Made by a program: the position numbers and the translations under genes. The notes beneath the pieces were generated by a model, which saw only the letters and a program-made list of their open reading frames with translations, was not told where the DNA came from and did not search any database. DNA of 64,000 nucleotides, taken from the NCBI RefSeq assembly GCF_010093305.1, contig NZ_PDWS01000002.1, forward strand, positions 310,001-374,000, in the 5' to 3' direction. Position 1 is the stretch's first letter. Each line of letters begins with the position of its first letter. The DNA comes from Pseudoxanthomonas sacheonensis. GTDB lineage: Bacteria; Pseudomonadota; Gammaproteobacteria; Xanthomonadales; Xanthomonadaceae. Shown piece by piece: positions 17,128 to 26,916 of the stretch.

Positions 17128-18246
17128 ATGGCAATCAGCAAGACCCCGCACTACGACGCAATTGTCGTGGGCAGCAGTTTCGGCGGCGCCGCCTGTGCGC
17201 TGGCGGCGCGCGAAGCCGGCCTGCGCGTATGCGTGCTGGAACGCAAGCGCGACCCGGGCGAACGCCTCCATACCACCGGCATCATCGTCAAGGAGGCCGC
17301 CGAAGACACCGCGCTCGGAGAACTGCCTGCGAACCTGGTCCGCAGGATCGACAAGGTGCGGTTGTATTCGCCCAACTTGCGCAGCGCGCTGCTGTCGGCG
17401 CCAGGTTATTTCTTCCTGACTACGGACACGCCCAACGTCATGCGTTGGCTGGCCCAGCGGCAAAGCGACGCGGGGGTGGAACTGCGGTTGGGCCATTCTT
17501 TCCAAGCCGCGCAACGCACCGGTTCCGGATGGCATGTGGACGGCGTGGGCACCGCGCGCCACCTGATCGGCGCCGATGGCGCGCGTTCGCGCGTGGCGGA
17601 ACGCTTCGGCCTGGGCAGACCCAAGAGTTTCCTCTACGGCATCGAATACGAGTTCGACGGGGTCGCATTGCACGAGCCCGACACGCTGCATTGCTTCATC
17701 ACCCGGCGGTTCGCACCGGGCTACATCGGCTGGGTCGCGCAGACGCCTACCGGTGTGCAGGGCGGTCTGGCGATGCGCTACGACCCGGCGGCCGCGCGCA
17801 CGCCTGACATCGCCGGTTTCCTGGATCGCGTAGGCGGTCTGGTAGGTCTGCCGGCACGGCGCCGAGCCGACGCGGTACGCGCGGGGCTGATTCCCTGCGG
17901 AGGCCCGGTGGCGCCCTTGGCGCGCGACGGGGTCATCCTGACGGGAGACGCCGCGGGCATCGTCTCCCCGGTCACCGCGGGCGGAATCCATTCGGCCTGG
18001 CGCCATGGCTGGCTGGTCGGCCGCGCATTGGCGGGTGCGGGCGGCGTTGCCGAGGAAATCGCGATCTGCCAGGCGCCGCGGTTCCGCAGCAAACGGCTGA
18101 TGCGCTGGGCCTTCGATCATGCGCAGATGGATTGGCCCTTCGATCTGCTGTTGAGGACCGCGCCGCTGCGCTGGGCCGCCGAACGCATCTACTTCCACAA
18201 GCGCGGTTCAGCCAGGACGACGCGGCCCGAAAGCGACGCGGCCTGA
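17128..18246 (+). CDS. FAD-dependent oxidoreductase, geranylgeranyl-reductase-like
   Basis: The 372-residue protein has a class A flavoprotein monooxygenase/GGR-like fold. The FAD-binding loop YDAIVVGSSFGGAACALAA is near residues 8-26 (the canonical GxGxxG reads GSSFGG). LERKRDPGERLHTTGIIVKE, ADGARSRVAERFGL and ILTGDAAGIVSPVTAGGIHS complete the family pattern. Relatives reduce isoprenoids or hydroxylate aromatic compounds; the substrate here is unknown. The ATG at 17128 gives a normal N-terminus; the frame is open further upstream, but that part overlaps the terminator region. Confidence 0.82.
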   Translation: MAISKTPHYDAIVVGSSFGGAACALAAREAGLRVCVLERKRDPGERLHTTGIIVKEAAEDTALGELPANLVRRIDKVRLYSPNLRSALLSAPGYFFLTTDTPNVMRWLAQRQSDAGVELRLGHSFQAAQRTGSGWHVDGVGTARHLIGADGARSRVAERFGLGRPKSFLYGIEYEFDGVALHEPDTLHCFITRRFAPGYIGWVAQTPTGVQGGLAMRYDPAAARTPDIAGFLDRVGGLVGLPARRRADAVRAGLIPCGGPVAPLARDGVILTGDAAGIVSPVTAGGIHSAWRHGWLVGRALAGAGGVAEEIAICQAPRFRSKRLMRWAFDHAQMDWPFDLLLRTAPLRWAAERIYFHKRGSARTTRPESDAA

Positions 18247-18336
18247 AACCCCGTGCCTGCCGGCGGCACGATGGGAACCGCTCTTACCCGCTCGGTTACA
18301 ATACGCACCGAACCCTCTTCACCTCCGACGTTCCCC

Positions 18337-19125
18337 ATGTCCTCCGCTTTCGGCACCGAGACGGTGCTCGACGTCCGTCACTGGACCGACGATTACTTCA
18401 GCTTCACCACCACGCGCGACGACGGTTTCCGTTTCGACAACGGCCAGTTCGTGATGATCGGCCTGCAGGGTGCCGATGGCTCGGCGAAGCCGCTCATGCG
18501 CGCCTATTCCATCGCCAGCGCCAACTGGGAAGAGCAGCTCGAATTCTTCAGCATCAAGGTACCCGACGGTCCCTTGACTTCGCGCCTGCAGCACATCAGG
18601 CCCGGCGACACGATACTGGTCGGCAAGAAACCCACCGGCACGCTGTTGATCAGCGACCTGCACCCCGGACGCAACCTCTATCTGCTGGGCACCGGCACCG
18701 GGCTTGCGCCCTGGTTGTCGATCATCAAGGATCCGGAAACCTACGACCGTTTCGACCGCGTGGTACTGGCCCACGGCGTACGCCATGCGCATGATCTCGC
18801 CTATCGCGACTACTTCGAAAAGGAACTGCCGAACCACGAGTTCCTGGGCGAACAGATCCGCGAGAAGCTGCTCTACTACCCGGCCGTCACCCGCGAGGAT
18901 TTCGTCAACAAGGGACGGCTGACCGACCTGCTGGAAAGCGGCCGCATGGCCGAGTCGCTGGGACTCCCACCGCTGGACCCGGAGCACGACCGCGCCATGA
19001 TCTGCGGCAGCCCGCAGATGCTGGCCGACCTGCGCCGCATCCTGGATGCGCGCGGCTTCGTTCCCGCCCCCCGCATCGGTACCGCCGGCCAATACGTCTT
19101 CGAGCGCGCCTTCGTCGAAAAATAA
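18337..19125 (+). CDS. fpr: Ferredoxin/flavodoxin-NADP(+) reductase
   Basis: The 262-residue cytoplasmic bacterial-type FPR moves electrons between NADPH and ferredoxin or flavodoxin, often in oxidative-stress defence. The FAD-binding motif is MRAYSIASAN (about residue 55), the NADP-binding loop is LLGTGTGLAPWLSIIKDP (about 115), and the ICGSPQMLADLRRILDARGF segment and the FVEK C-terminus are conserved. It is co-directional with the FAD oxidoreductase 90 bp upstream. A REP pair follows it immediately. Confidence 0.92.
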   Translation: MSSAFGTETVLDVRHWTDDYFSFTTTRDDGFRFDNGQFVMIGLQGADGSAKPLMRAYSIASANWEEQLEFFSIKVPDGPLTSRLQHIRPGDTILVGKKPTGTLLISDLHPGRNLYLLGTGTGLAPWLSIIKDPETYDRFDRVVLAHGVRHAHDLAYRDYFEKELPNHEFLGEQIREKLLYYPAVTREDFVNKGRLTDLLESGRMAESLGLPPLDPEHDRAMICGSPQMLADLRRILDARGFVPAPRIGTAGQYVFERAFVEK

Positions 19126-19137
19126 GCGCGGCCCGCC

Positions 19138-19210
19138 GTAGGTCGGGGCTACGCCCCCGACGCACGGATACTCTGCCTGTATGTGCGTCGGGGGCGTAGC
19201 CCCGACCTAC
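19138..19210. repeat. Inverted REP pair, family B
   Basis: Two exactly complementary 28-nt arms (19138-19165 and 19183-19210) are separated by 17 bp. Each arm contains GTAGGTCGGGGCTACG and folds on itself (GTCGGGG/CCCCGAC). The pair lies between the converging fpr and glutathione peroxidase genes, and its right end supplies the TAG stop of the latter. Single or degenerate copies occur at 38132 and 43162-43260. Confidence 0.9.
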
Positions 19211-19692
19211 TCAGCCAATGCGGATTCGATATCGCCCGCGATGGATTCCGGCTTGTCGGTCGGCGCATAGCGTTTGACCGGTTTGCCGTCGCGGCCGACC
19301 AGGAACTTGGTGAAGTTCCACTTGATCGCATCGATGCCCAGCAGCCCGCCTTTTTCCTTCTTCAGCCATTTCCATAGCGGATGGGTGTTGGCGCCGTTGA
19401 CCTCGATCTTGGCGAACATGGGGAAATCCACGTCGTAGGTCAGCGAGCAGAAGTTCTTGATCTCCTCCTCGTTGCCCGGCTCCTGGTTGCCGAACTGGTC
19501 GCAGGGGAAGCCCAGCACCACCAGCCCGCGTTCGCGGTAGTCCTGCCAGAGTTTTTCCAGACCGGTGTATTGCGGGGTGAAACCGCACTTGGAGGCCACG
19601 TTGACGATCAGCAGCGCCTTGCCGCGATAGTCGGCCAGAGACACGTTGTTGCCATCGATGTCGATGGCGTCGAATTCGTAGGCGGTGGTCAT
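19207..19692 (-). CDS. Glutathione peroxidase (BsaA/BtuE type)
   Basis: The 161-residue thiol peroxidase reduces hydrogen and lipid peroxides, probably using thioredoxin or glutathione. The peroxidatic Cys36 sits in VNVASKCGFTPQY, the resolving-type Cys in GFPCDQFGNQEPG and the Trp-Asn pair in KWNFTKFLV. The start MTTAYEFDAIDIDG is standard for the family. The last codon, GAG, is followed by a TAG that belongs to the REP repeat. It is transcribed divergently from the membrane protein at 19784. Confidence 0.93.
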   Translation of the reverse strand: MTTAYEFDAIDIDGNNVSLADYRGKALLIVNVASKCGFTPQYTGLEKLWQDYRERGLVVLGFPCDQFGNQEPGNEEEIKNFCSLTYDVDFPMFAKIEVNGANTHPLWKWLKKEKGGLLGIDAIKWNFTKFLVGRDGKPVKRYAPTDKPESIAGDIESALAE

Positions 19693-19783
19693 GATTGCGC
19701 TCCGGACAATGGCTTATGAGACACCCGACGCGGGCAATGGGCAAGTCCGGCCCTGTGCGTCCGGTGCGAGGATCGAATAGCCT

Positions 19784-20422
19784 ATGCCGTACGAGACGAG
19801 CGCAGAACGGTCCCCGCCCATGCAGGCAGCTTCCGACCCCAACTCCCTGGCCACCCTGTATATCCACGTGCGGATATTGCTGGGCATGATCGTGGGCCTG
19901 GGACTGACTCACCTGCTGCGGCATCTGGCGCGCATCGTCGAACGCCCCAAGGTGCGGCGGATCTACTGGGTGCACCTGGTGTGGGCGCTCTTCATGTTCG
20001 TCTACCTGCTGCATTTCTGGTGGTGGGAGTTCTACCTGTCGCACCAGACGCGCTGGAATTTCAATCTCTATCTCTTCGTCACCGTCTATGCACTGCTGCT
20101 GTATCTGCTCTGCGCGCTGATCTTTCCGGAAAGCGTGGACGACTACCAGGACTACCGCGATTATTTCTATTCCCGCGGGCATTGGTTCTTCGGTTTGCTG
20201 GCGGTGATGTTCGCGGTGGATGTAGTCGATACCGCCATCAAAGGCGCCGACTACTTCCGCCACTTCGGTCCTGAATACCTCATACGCAACACCGGCTACA
20301 TCCTGGCCAGCCTGGTCGCCATGAAGACCCGCAACAAGTACTACCACGGCGGTTTCGCCGTGGTGGCCCTGCTCTACGAACTTTCCTGGATCCTGCGCCG
20401 CTACGAAGCGCTGCTGTTCTGA
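19784..20422 (+). CDS. Hypothetical multi-pass membrane protein
   Basis: The 212-residue protein is not recognised beyond its topology. It has about five to six hydrophobic helices: 24-42, 63-82 (including VWALFMFVYLLHFWWWEFYL), 93-113, 133-152, 166-182 and 190-206. A soluble acidic loop, PESVDDYQDYRDYFYSRG, connects the middle helices. An alternative ATG at 19820 would remove 12 residues without changing the topology. It stands alone between a divergent peroxidase gene and a convergent amidohydrolase gene. The 15-bp gap to the latter, with both stops, can form a small GATCGCG/CGCGATC hairpin. Confidence 0.75.
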   Translation: MPYETSAERSPPMQAASDPNSLATLYIHVRILLGMIVGLGLTHLLRHLARIVERPKVRRIYWVHLVWALFMFVYLLHFWWWEFYLSHQTRWNFNLYLFVTVYALLLYLLCALIFPESVDDYQDYRDYFYSRGHWFFGLLAVMFAVDVVDTAIKGADYFRHFGPEYLIRNTGYILASLVAMKTRNKYYHGGFAVVALLYELSWILRRYEALLF

Positions 20423-20437
20423 TCGCGCCGCACGCGA

Positions 20438-22486
20438 TCAGCGCGCCGTCTGCACCCGCACCGGTTCGGCGAAGGGCTTGATGCCCAACGCTTCATCGAT
20501 CTCGCTGGGGTAATAGGCCTTGCCCTGGTGGATGACCAGGGCCACCTTGCGGATATCGGCGATGTCGACGGTAGGATCGCCGTCCACCAGCACCAGGTCG
20601 GCGCGCTTGCCCACCGCCACCGAACCGCGGTCTTCCGTAGTGCGCGTGTACTTGGCGCCGTTCCAGGTGGCGATCTGCAATACCTGCGCGGGGGTAATGC
20701 CGGCTTTCACGTACAGCTCCAGCTCGCGCTGCAGGGTGAAGCCGGAGATCTCGTCGGTGCCGGCCACGATGGGCACGCCAGCCTTGTACATGCGGCCGAC
20801 GAATTCGACCAGCTTATCGAACGACTTCCCGTACAGCGCCTCGGTGGCGTCGTCGGGAATATCCATCTCGCCGACCCGGCGGCTGCGCTGGATGTCGGGC
20901 GGCAGATGGTCGGCCACATCGGCCACGATCGGCGACAGCTCACCTTCGCGCTGATGGATGAATTCGAAGGTGGCCAGCGTGGGATCGATCACGATCTGTT
21001 TCTTCGCCAGATTGGCGATAAAATCCTGCACCGGCTTGGAATCGAAATCCAGGCCCGCGGTCTTTTTCGCCACCAGATAGAAACGCTCCAGCGTGCGCGT
21101 ATCGGTCTCCGGGGTGACGAAGAAGTTCAGCATCACCTGGTTGATGTGCTGGATCTCGTCGTAACCCTGATCCACCGCGTCCTGCGCGCGCATGAAGGCC
21201 GGAATGTGGCCGCTGACCCGCAGGCCGCGCTGGTGCGCGTAGGCGGCGGTATCGCGCAGGATGTCCTTGGGGAAGGAGTTGTAGATCTTGACCTGCGGAT
21301 AACCGTGGTCGGCGTACCAGTCGACCGCCTTCTTGGCTTCGTCCAGGTTCTTGATGACGAAGCCGTTGCGCGCCGACATCTTGCTTTCGCCTTCGATGAA
21401 ACCGGCCGGCACTACGCTGGGGCCCAGCAGCTTGCCCTCGCTCAGTTGCGCCATCAGCTGCTGCAAAGTGGTGTTGTCGTTGCCCATGTCGCGGATGGAG
21501 GTGATGCCGGCCGCCAGATGCAGGCCGCCATCCCAGGGACCGAAATGCGCATGCATGTCGAACAGACCCGGCAGCAGCACCTTGCCGCCTGCCTCTATGA
21601 CGTTGTCGGCCTTGGTTTGTCCGCCGCCGGCATTGGCGATGGACACGATCTTGCCGTCGCGGATCAACACATCCGAGGCCGCGCCCAGAGTCGCCTTCTC
21701 GCTGTCGAACACGCGCGCGTTGCGGATCAGGGTGGTACCGGGCAGCGGATGGGCCAGGCGTTGTTCCATGCCCAGCAGCACTTCGCCTTCGGCCTGCTTC
21801 TGGCGCGTTTCCAGCGCTGCGGCATTGGATTCCCAGCCTTCCTCGATCAGCTGCAGGAAACCGGGATAGATGAATGCGAACAGCCGGGGATTATCGCCGG
21901 TGGTGGACCAGGCAAACGAGGGGGTCAGGCCCACGCCGGTCATCGCCACCAGCTGCACCGCGCGCTTTTCGCCGCCACGGGTGACTTCCGCATCGGCGAC
22001 CTTGCGCACGGTCAGGGTGCCGCTGGGAATCAAAGGCAGTTTGCCGTCGCTGCGTTTGGCGAGCGCCGACATCGCTACCGAAAAACCTTCCGGCGTACCG
22101 CCCAGGGCCGAGTACAGGGCCGTGCCGGAAACCGACTGCTTGCCTTGATCCGAAGTCGACTTCCACTCCGCGCTGTCGCCCGTGCGCGAAAAAGTTTCGT
22201 CGACCTTGGCTCCGAACGTGGAGGTACCGCTGACCTTGTACTGGCTGTAAGTGCCATCAGCGGCCAGTTTGTATTCCTCTTTCAGCTCCGGACCACGACC
22301 GTTGTCCTTGAAGATGAAATCGACATGGGTGGTGCCGTCGTCGTCCTTGCGCACGACCTGTTCGCCGGCCTTGGTACCGCCATCGACCAAGGCCACGTAG
22401 CGGATGGTTTCGGCCGCAGCTGCCGGGCCGGTTAGGACCGGGCCTGCGAGGAGCAGCGCGAGGGACAGGCACAGGACATGCTTCAT
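20438..22486 (-). CDS. Secreted amidohydrolase family protein
   Basis: The 682-residue protein has a signal peptide (LCLSLALLLAGPVLTGPAAA), an N-terminal domain of about 230 residues with no recognised function, then an imidazolonepropionase-like metal-dependent amidohydrolase domain. The metal-binding motif is H312-x-H314 in LPGLFDMHAHFGPWDGG. Other features are GITSIRDMGND, RVSGHIPAFMRAQDAVDQGYDEIQH, VAGTDEISGF and the late GSVAVGKRADLVLVDGDPTVD. Related periplasmic enzymes include prolidase-like and carboxypeptidase-like amidohydrolases; the substrate is unknown. It is divergent from the Dcp gene. Confidence 0.88.
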   Translation of the reverse strand: MKHVLCLSLALLLAGPVLTGPAAAAETIRYVALVDGGTKAGEQVVRKDDDGTTHVDFIFKDNGRGPELKEEYKLAADGTYSQYKVSGTSTFGAKVDETFSRTGDSAEWKSTSDQGKQSVSGTALYSALGGTPEGFSVAMSALAKRSDGKLPLIPSGTLTVRKVADAEVTRGGEKRAVQLVAMTGVGLTPSFAWSTTGDNPRLFAFIYPGFLQLIEEGWESNAAALETRQKQAEGEVLLGMEQRLAHPLPGTTLIRNARVFDSEKATLGAASDVLIRDGKIVSIANAGGGQTKADNVIEAGGKVLLPGLFDMHAHFGPWDGGLHLAAGITSIRDMGNDNTTLQQLMAQLSEGKLLGPSVVPAGFIEGESKMSARNGFVIKNLDEAKKAVDWYADHGYPQVKIYNSFPKDILRDTAAYAHQRGLRVSGHIPAFMRAQDAVDQGYDEIQHINQVMLNFFVTPETDTRTLERFYLVAKKTAGLDFDSKPVQDFIANLAKKQIVIDPTLATFEFIHQREGELSPIVADVADHLPPDIQRSRRVGEMDIPDDATEALYGKSFDKLVEFVGRMYKAGVPIVAGTDEISGFTLQRELELYVKAGITPAQVLQIATWNGAKYTRTTEDRGSVAVGKRADLVLVDGDPTVDIADIRKVALVIHQGKAYYPSEIDEALGIKPFAEPVRVQTAR

Positions 22487-22638
22487 CCAGAAAACTCCAA
22501 GGGCAATAAGGGGTGGCCGGCAAGCGGCTACCGCAGCTTAGCCCAGGTCCCCGACCCCTACCCCTGTCTTTCGTCACAGGTCGGCCATGCCTCGCATCGG
22601 GTAGCCTGTAAAGTCCGTATCTGTAAGGAAGCTGCCGA

Positions 22639-24831
22639 ATGACCACCCGTCTCGCCCTGGCGCTTGCCGCCTCTCTTGGACTTGCCATGCCCGCTTATTC
22701 CCAGGCCGCCGTACCGGCGAGCGCCGAAGCCGCCAAAGCTTCCAATCCGTTCTTTTCCGAAAGCCCGCTGCCGCTGCATTACCCCCAGTTCGACAAGATC
22801 AAGGACAGCGATTTCGCCCCCGCCTTCGACGCCGGCATGGCCGAGCAGTTGAAGGAAGTGGATGCGATCGCCAACAACGCCGCCGCGCCGACTTTCGACA
22901 ACACCATCCTGGCCATGGAAAAAAGCGGCCAGGTATTGAACCGCGCGCAGACCGTATTCTTCAGTCTGGTCGGCGCCGATACCAATGACGCACGCAACAA
23001 GCTGCGCGCCGATTACGCGGCCAAATTCGCCGCGCATGGCGACGCCATCGCGCTGAATCCGAAACTGTTCGCGCGCATCGACACGCTGTACAAAGCGCGC
23101 GACACCCTGGGCCTGGATGCCGAAGGCGTACGGCTGGTGGAGCGCTACCACACCGATTTCGTGCGCAGCGGCGCCAATCTGTCCGAGGCCGACAAAGCCA
23201 CCCTGAAAGGCATGAACTCGCAGCTGGCCGAACTGGGCAGCAAGTTCAGCGACAACGTGCTGAAGGAGGTCAACGCCTCGGCCGTGGTCATCGACGACGC
23301 CAAGCAGCTGGCCGGTTTCACTCCGGAGCAGATCGCTACCGCCGCCGCGGCCGCCAAGGAGCGCAAGCTCGATGGCAAGTACGTGATCGCACTGCTCAAC
23401 ACCACCGGCCAGCCGCCGGAATCCGAACTGACCGACCGCGCCACGCGCCAGAAGCTGCATGAAGCCTCCATCGCGCGCGGCAGCCGCGGCGGTGAGTTCG
23501 ACAACCGCGAAATCATCAGCAAGATCATGAAGCTGCGCGCGGATCGCGCCAAGCTGCTGGGCTACCCCAACCACGCGGCCTATGTGCTGGAAGACGAAAC
23601 CGCCAAGACCCCGCAGGCCGTCAACGACATGCTGGGCAAACTGGCCCCGCCGGCCGTGGCCAACGCCAGACGCGAAGCGGCCGACCTGCAGGCCATGATC
23701 AAGAAGGAAGGCGGCACTTTCGAACTGGCGCCATGGGACTGGGCGTTCTATTCGGAAAAAGTGCGCAAGGACAAATTCAACTTCGACGAGTCGGAGTTGA
23801 AGCCGTACTTCGAATTGAACAACGTGCTGGAGAACGGCGTGTTCTACGCCGCCAACCAGCTGTACGGCCTTACCTTCAAGAAGCGCACCGACCTGCCGGT
23901 GTACAACCCGGACGTGACGACCTACGACGTATTCGACGCCGACGGCAAGCAGCTGGCCATCTTCATCGCCGACATGTACGCGCGTCCGTCCAAGCGCGGC
24001 GGCGCGTGGATGAATTCGTACGTGTCGCAGTCGGGCCTGACCGGCTACAAGCCGGTGGTCGCCAACCACCTCAATATCCCCAAGCCGCCGGCCGGCAAGC
24101 CCACGCTGCTGACCTGGGATGAAGTCACTACCGCCTTCCATGAATTCGGGCATGCGCTGCACGGCATGTTCTCGAACGTGGAGTATCCCTACTTCACCGG
24201 CACCAGCGTGCCGCGCGACTTCGTCGAGTATCCCTCGCAGGTCAACGAGATGTGGGCCGACTGGCCGGCGATCCTGAAGAATTACGCCAAGCACCACGAA
24301 ACCGGCGCGCCGATGCCGCAGGAACTGCTGGACAAGGTGATCGCCGCATCCAAGTTCAACCAGGGTTTCCGCACCACCGAATACCTGGGCTCGGCGATGC
24401 TGGACCAGCGCTGGCACCAGATCACCGCCGACCAGGTGCCCGACGCGTCCGGCGTGATGGCTTTCGAAGCCGCCGCGCAGAAAGCCGACGGCACCGACTA
24501 CGCGCCGGTGCCGCCGCGTTACCGTACGCCCTACTTCAGCCACATCATGGGCGGCTATTCGGCCGGCTACTACGCCTACATCTGGTCCGAAGTGCTGGAC
24601 GCCAACAGCGTGGAATGGTTCGAGCAGCATGGCGGTCTGACCCGCGCCAACGGCGACCACTTCCGCAAGACCCTGCTCTCGCGCGGCGGCAGCAAGGACG
24701 CGCTGCAGCTGTTCCAGGATTTCGCCGGGCATGCGCCGAAGATCGAGCCGTTGCTGAAGAAACGCGGATTGGTGGCCGATGCCGCCGATGGCGCCAATCC
24801 GACGCTCGCCCCAGAAGCACCGAAGAAATAA
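22639..24831 (+). CDS. dcp: Peptidyl-dipeptidase Dcp, M3 family, exported
   Basis: The 730-residue zinc peptidase removes C-terminal dipeptides from oligopeptides. A signal peptide (LALAASLGLAMPAYSQA) places it in the periplasm. The zinc site HEFGH is at residues 501-505 in TTAFHEFGHALHGMFS. The distal Glu lies in FVEYPSQVNEMW, and the Tyr/His region PRYRTPYFSHIMGGYSAGYYAYIWSEV is conserved. Length is that of Dcp (about 680) plus the leader. It is a likely member of the peptide-scavenging set with the M14 peptidase and POT transporter nearby. Confidence 0.93.
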   Translation: MTTRLALALAASLGLAMPAYSQAAVPASAEAAKASNPFFSESPLPLHYPQFDKIKDSDFAPAFDAGMAEQLKEVDAIANNAAAPTFDNTILAMEKSGQVLNRAQTVFFSLVGADTNDARNKLRADYAAKFAAHGDAIALNPKLFARIDTLYKARDTLGLDAEGVRLVERYHTDFVRSGANLSEADKATLKGMNSQLAELGSKFSDNVLKEVNASAVVIDDAKQLAGFTPEQIATAAAAAKERKLDGKYVIALLNTTGQPPESELTDRATRQKLHEASIARGSRGGEFDNREIISKIMKLRADRAKLLGYPNHAAYVLEDETAKTPQAVNDMLGKLAPPAVANARREAADLQAMIKKEGGTFELAPWDWAFYSEKVRKDKFNFDESELKPYFELNNVLENGVFYAANQLYGLTFKKRTDLPVYNPDVTTYDVFDADGKQLAIFIADMYARPSKRGGAWMNSYVSQSGLTGYKPVVANHLNIPKPPAGKPTLLTWDEVTTAFHEFGHALHGMFSNVEYPYFTGTSVPRDFVEYPSQVNEMWADWPAILKNYAKHHETGAPMPQELLDKVIAASKFNQGFRTTEYLGSAMLDQRWHQITADQVPDASGVMAFEAAAQKADGTDYAPVPPRYRTPYFSHIMGGYSAGYYAYIWSEVLDANSVEWFEQHGGLTRANGDHFRKTLLSRGGSKDALQLFQDFAGHAPKIEPLLKKRGLVADAADGANPTLAPEAPKK

Positions 24832-24854
24832 ATCCTATCGTCCTCGTTGTGCAG

Positions 24855-24878
24855 GCACGCCACCTTCGGGTGGCGTGC
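24855..24878 (+). terminator. Hairpin terminator after dcp
   Basis: The 10-bp stem GCACGCCACC/GGTGGCGTGC has the ultra-stable loop TTCG, and a short TTGTTTG tract follows. It starts 24 bp after the dcp stop and lies between dcp and the converging glycerophosphodiesterase gene. Confidence 0.8.
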
Positions 24879-24906
24879 TTGTTTGGGAAGCACGATCCCG
24901 GCGGTC

Positions 24907-26211
24907 TCACCGCTCGCGTAAAGGCCGGCTCAAATCCAGGAAGATTTCACGAGCCGCCACACCCTGGTCCGGATGATCGATGAAGAAGCCCTGCACGCCC
25001 AGACCGTACAGTTGCACCGCCTCGGCGATTACCGACTGCGGGATTCCACCTGGCGTCTGCGCGAGGAAGGACTCTTCCGCGCGCAAGGTGTAGGGATGCA
25101 CCTGCAGTCCTGCCTTCAAGGCCCAGCCGAGCATCGGGTGGACCAGACCGGTTCCCTGGCTGGCCAGCTCGGCCTTGCCGTTGCGGTCGGCATCGACCTT
25201 CGAAGCCAGCGTCACCCGTGGCAGCAGATTGCCCTTCCAGGGGCCGACGCCGCTGGCGTAATTCGCCTTCATCCACTGCAGGACCTGTTCGGTGGCGAAC
25301 GCGCCGTACAGCGTATTGGCGCTGATGCCGCCCTCGACCTGCCCGATCAGACCGCCGTACAGCGCAGCGAGATTGGCGCCATGGCTGGCGTTGTAGACCA
25401 CGTCATATGGCTTGGCCGCGTGGAAATCGTCGTACAGCTGCACCAGCGGCAGATCGACGCCGGCCGCAGGCATCCAACGCTTCTCCAGTTCGATCAGGTT
25501 CTCGAACTCGAAGCTCTGGATATAGACCTGCGCCGGATTGATGAAACCCTCCGCCACCAAAGTCTCGATCAGCTTGGCGCCTAGAGAGACCGCGATGGGA
25601 CTGCCGTCGATGCGGCGACCCTCTTTGGCGAAATAGGTCGGGTGCTTGGTTTCCGGATACACACCGATGCGGCGCCCGCCGCGGCTCTCCTGTTTGGCCA
25701 GCTGCACTACTTCGGCGAAGGTCGGAATGGCGTACTGACCGTCGAAGCGGGTATTGCCCGGACGGATCTGCGGAATGCGTTCCTTGGCGCGCAGCGTCTT
25801 GATCTCGGCCAGGGTGAAATCTTCGGTGAACCAGCCGGTCATCGCCACGCCATCGACCAGTTTCGTGGTCTTGCGGCTGGCGAACTCGGGATGGGCGGCG
25901 ACGTCGGTAGTGCCCGAGATTTCGTTTTCGTGGCGGGCGATCAACACGCCGTCCTTGGTGGCGACCAGATCGGGCTCGATGAAATCGGCGCTTTGCTGGA
26001 TGGCCAGGCGATAGGCCGCCAGCGTGTGCTCGGGGCGGTAGCCGCTGGCGCCGCGGTGCGCGATGACGATAAGCCCTTGCTTGTCGTGCCCGCGCTGTTC
26101 GGGTTTGTGGGAATTCACGGCTTCCTTCGCGAAGGCAATGGCGGCCAATGAGAACAGAGCGCATACAGATAATGCACGCGCCAGCGCTACGCGGTTCGGT
26201 CTCTTGTTCAT
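24907..26211 (-). CDS. glpQ: Periplasmic glycerophosphodiester phosphodiesterase, GlpQ-like
   Basis: The 434-residue exported enzyme hydrolyses glycerophosphodiesters to glycerol 3-phosphate and an alcohol. The signal peptide ends near AAIAFAKEA. Catalytic elements are H52-R53 in VIAHRGASGYRPEHT, E79 and D81 in FIEPDLVATKDG and H94 in IARHENEIS. The GIPQSVIAEAVQLYGLGVQG and FFIDHPDQG ending completes the barrel. It is longer than E. coli GlpQ (358), owing to insertions in the middle. The ATG at 26211 has the ribosome site AAGGA; upstream codons in the same frame are non-coding. Confidence 0.9.
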   Translation of the reverse strand: MNKRPNRVALARALSVCALFSLAAIAFAKEAVNSHKPEQRGHDKQGLIVIAHRGASGYRPEHTLAAYRLAIQQSADFIEPDLVATKDGVLIARHENEISGTTDVAAHPEFASRKTTKLVDGVAMTGWFTEDFTLAEIKTLRAKERIPQIRPGNTRFDGQYAIPTFAEVVQLAKQESRGGRRIGVYPETKHPTYFAKEGRRIDGSPIAVSLGAKLIETLVAEGFINPAQVYIQSFEFENLIELEKRWMPAAGVDLPLVQLYDDFHAAKPYDVVYNASHGANLAALYGGLIGQVEGGISANTLYGAFATEQVLQWMKANYASGVGPWKGNLLPRVTLASKVDADRNGKAELASQGTGLVHPMLGWALKAGLQVHPYTLRAEESFLAQTPGGIPQSVIAEAVQLYGLGVQGFFIDHPDQGVAAREIFLDLSRPLRER

Positions 26212-26436
26212 CGGTTCGTCCTTTTGGGAGATCGGGATGCCGGGCTTCCCCCTCAAGCCGACGCGGCCAGCCTCGAATACGCAGATTGCAGCCGTTTTAC
26301 CGAATGGCTTACATCGCATGACCCGCATGCGACGTGTGATGCCGGCCCGCTATCTCCAATGAAGACAGGAACTTGTTCCGAACCGTGCCGCCGACGTCGC
26401 GGCGCCCCATTCCGCTGAACGCCGCGCAATCCGCGC

Positions 26437-26844
26437 CTAATCCAACAGCTTTTGTTGCTGACCCGAAGTCTCCGTCCAGTGGTAGCGGCCGGTAGCCGGG
26501 TCGTACACGCGATTGGGCGCGACCTGGATCATGCCGTTGACCGGCTTGCCGTTCGCGTCCAACAGATTGGCCGGCTGTTTCCGCGACCCGGATCCGGTCG
26601 GCACTTCATGCGCCGGCCCTTTGCTGGGAATCGCAGCAGGCGCCTGCGGGCGCTGGTTGGGATCGCTGGCCACCTTGGGCGTCTGCACGGGTTGCGCCTG
26701 ATCGAGCTTGGGGCCGATGCCGCTATCGCTGGGCGGCGTGACCGGCTTGGCGGCGGGTACGGTGGGCTGCTGCAGTTGCTGCGCCAACGCCGGCTGTGCG
26801 GCCAAACCGATCAGCGCGGCTAAAACCAGGGAAATGCGTTTCAT
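26437..26844 (-). CDS. Hypothetical exported proline-rich protein
   Basis: The 135-residue protein has a clear signal peptide (MKRISLVLAALIGLAAQPALA). A Pro/Gln/Ala-rich segment is followed by a short C-terminal motif, NGMIQVAPNRVYDPATGRYHWTE in overlapping parts (about 103-125). I recognise no domain family. It is probably a periplasmic protein. It stands alone between glpQ and cfa with a 72-bp gap on the cfa side. Confidence 0.7.
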   Translation of the reverse strand: MKRISLVLAALIGLAAQPALAQQLQQPTVPAAKPVTPPSDSGIGPKLDQAQPVQTPKVASDPNQRPQAPAAIPSKGPAHEVPTGSGSRKQPANLLDANGKPVNGMIQVAPNRVYDPATGRYHWTETSGQQQKLLD

Positions 26845-26916
26845 GAGGGGGCTCCAGTGGAAGGAATAGCCCGACCGTAATCCCCTCTACCTTCACGCAC
26901 CATGAAAAAGACGGTT

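Noticed and set aside
17438-17668. Several short frames antisense to the FAD oxidoreductase gene.
   Set aside because: Arg/Ala-rich shadows with no ribosome sites; the sense protein is well supported.
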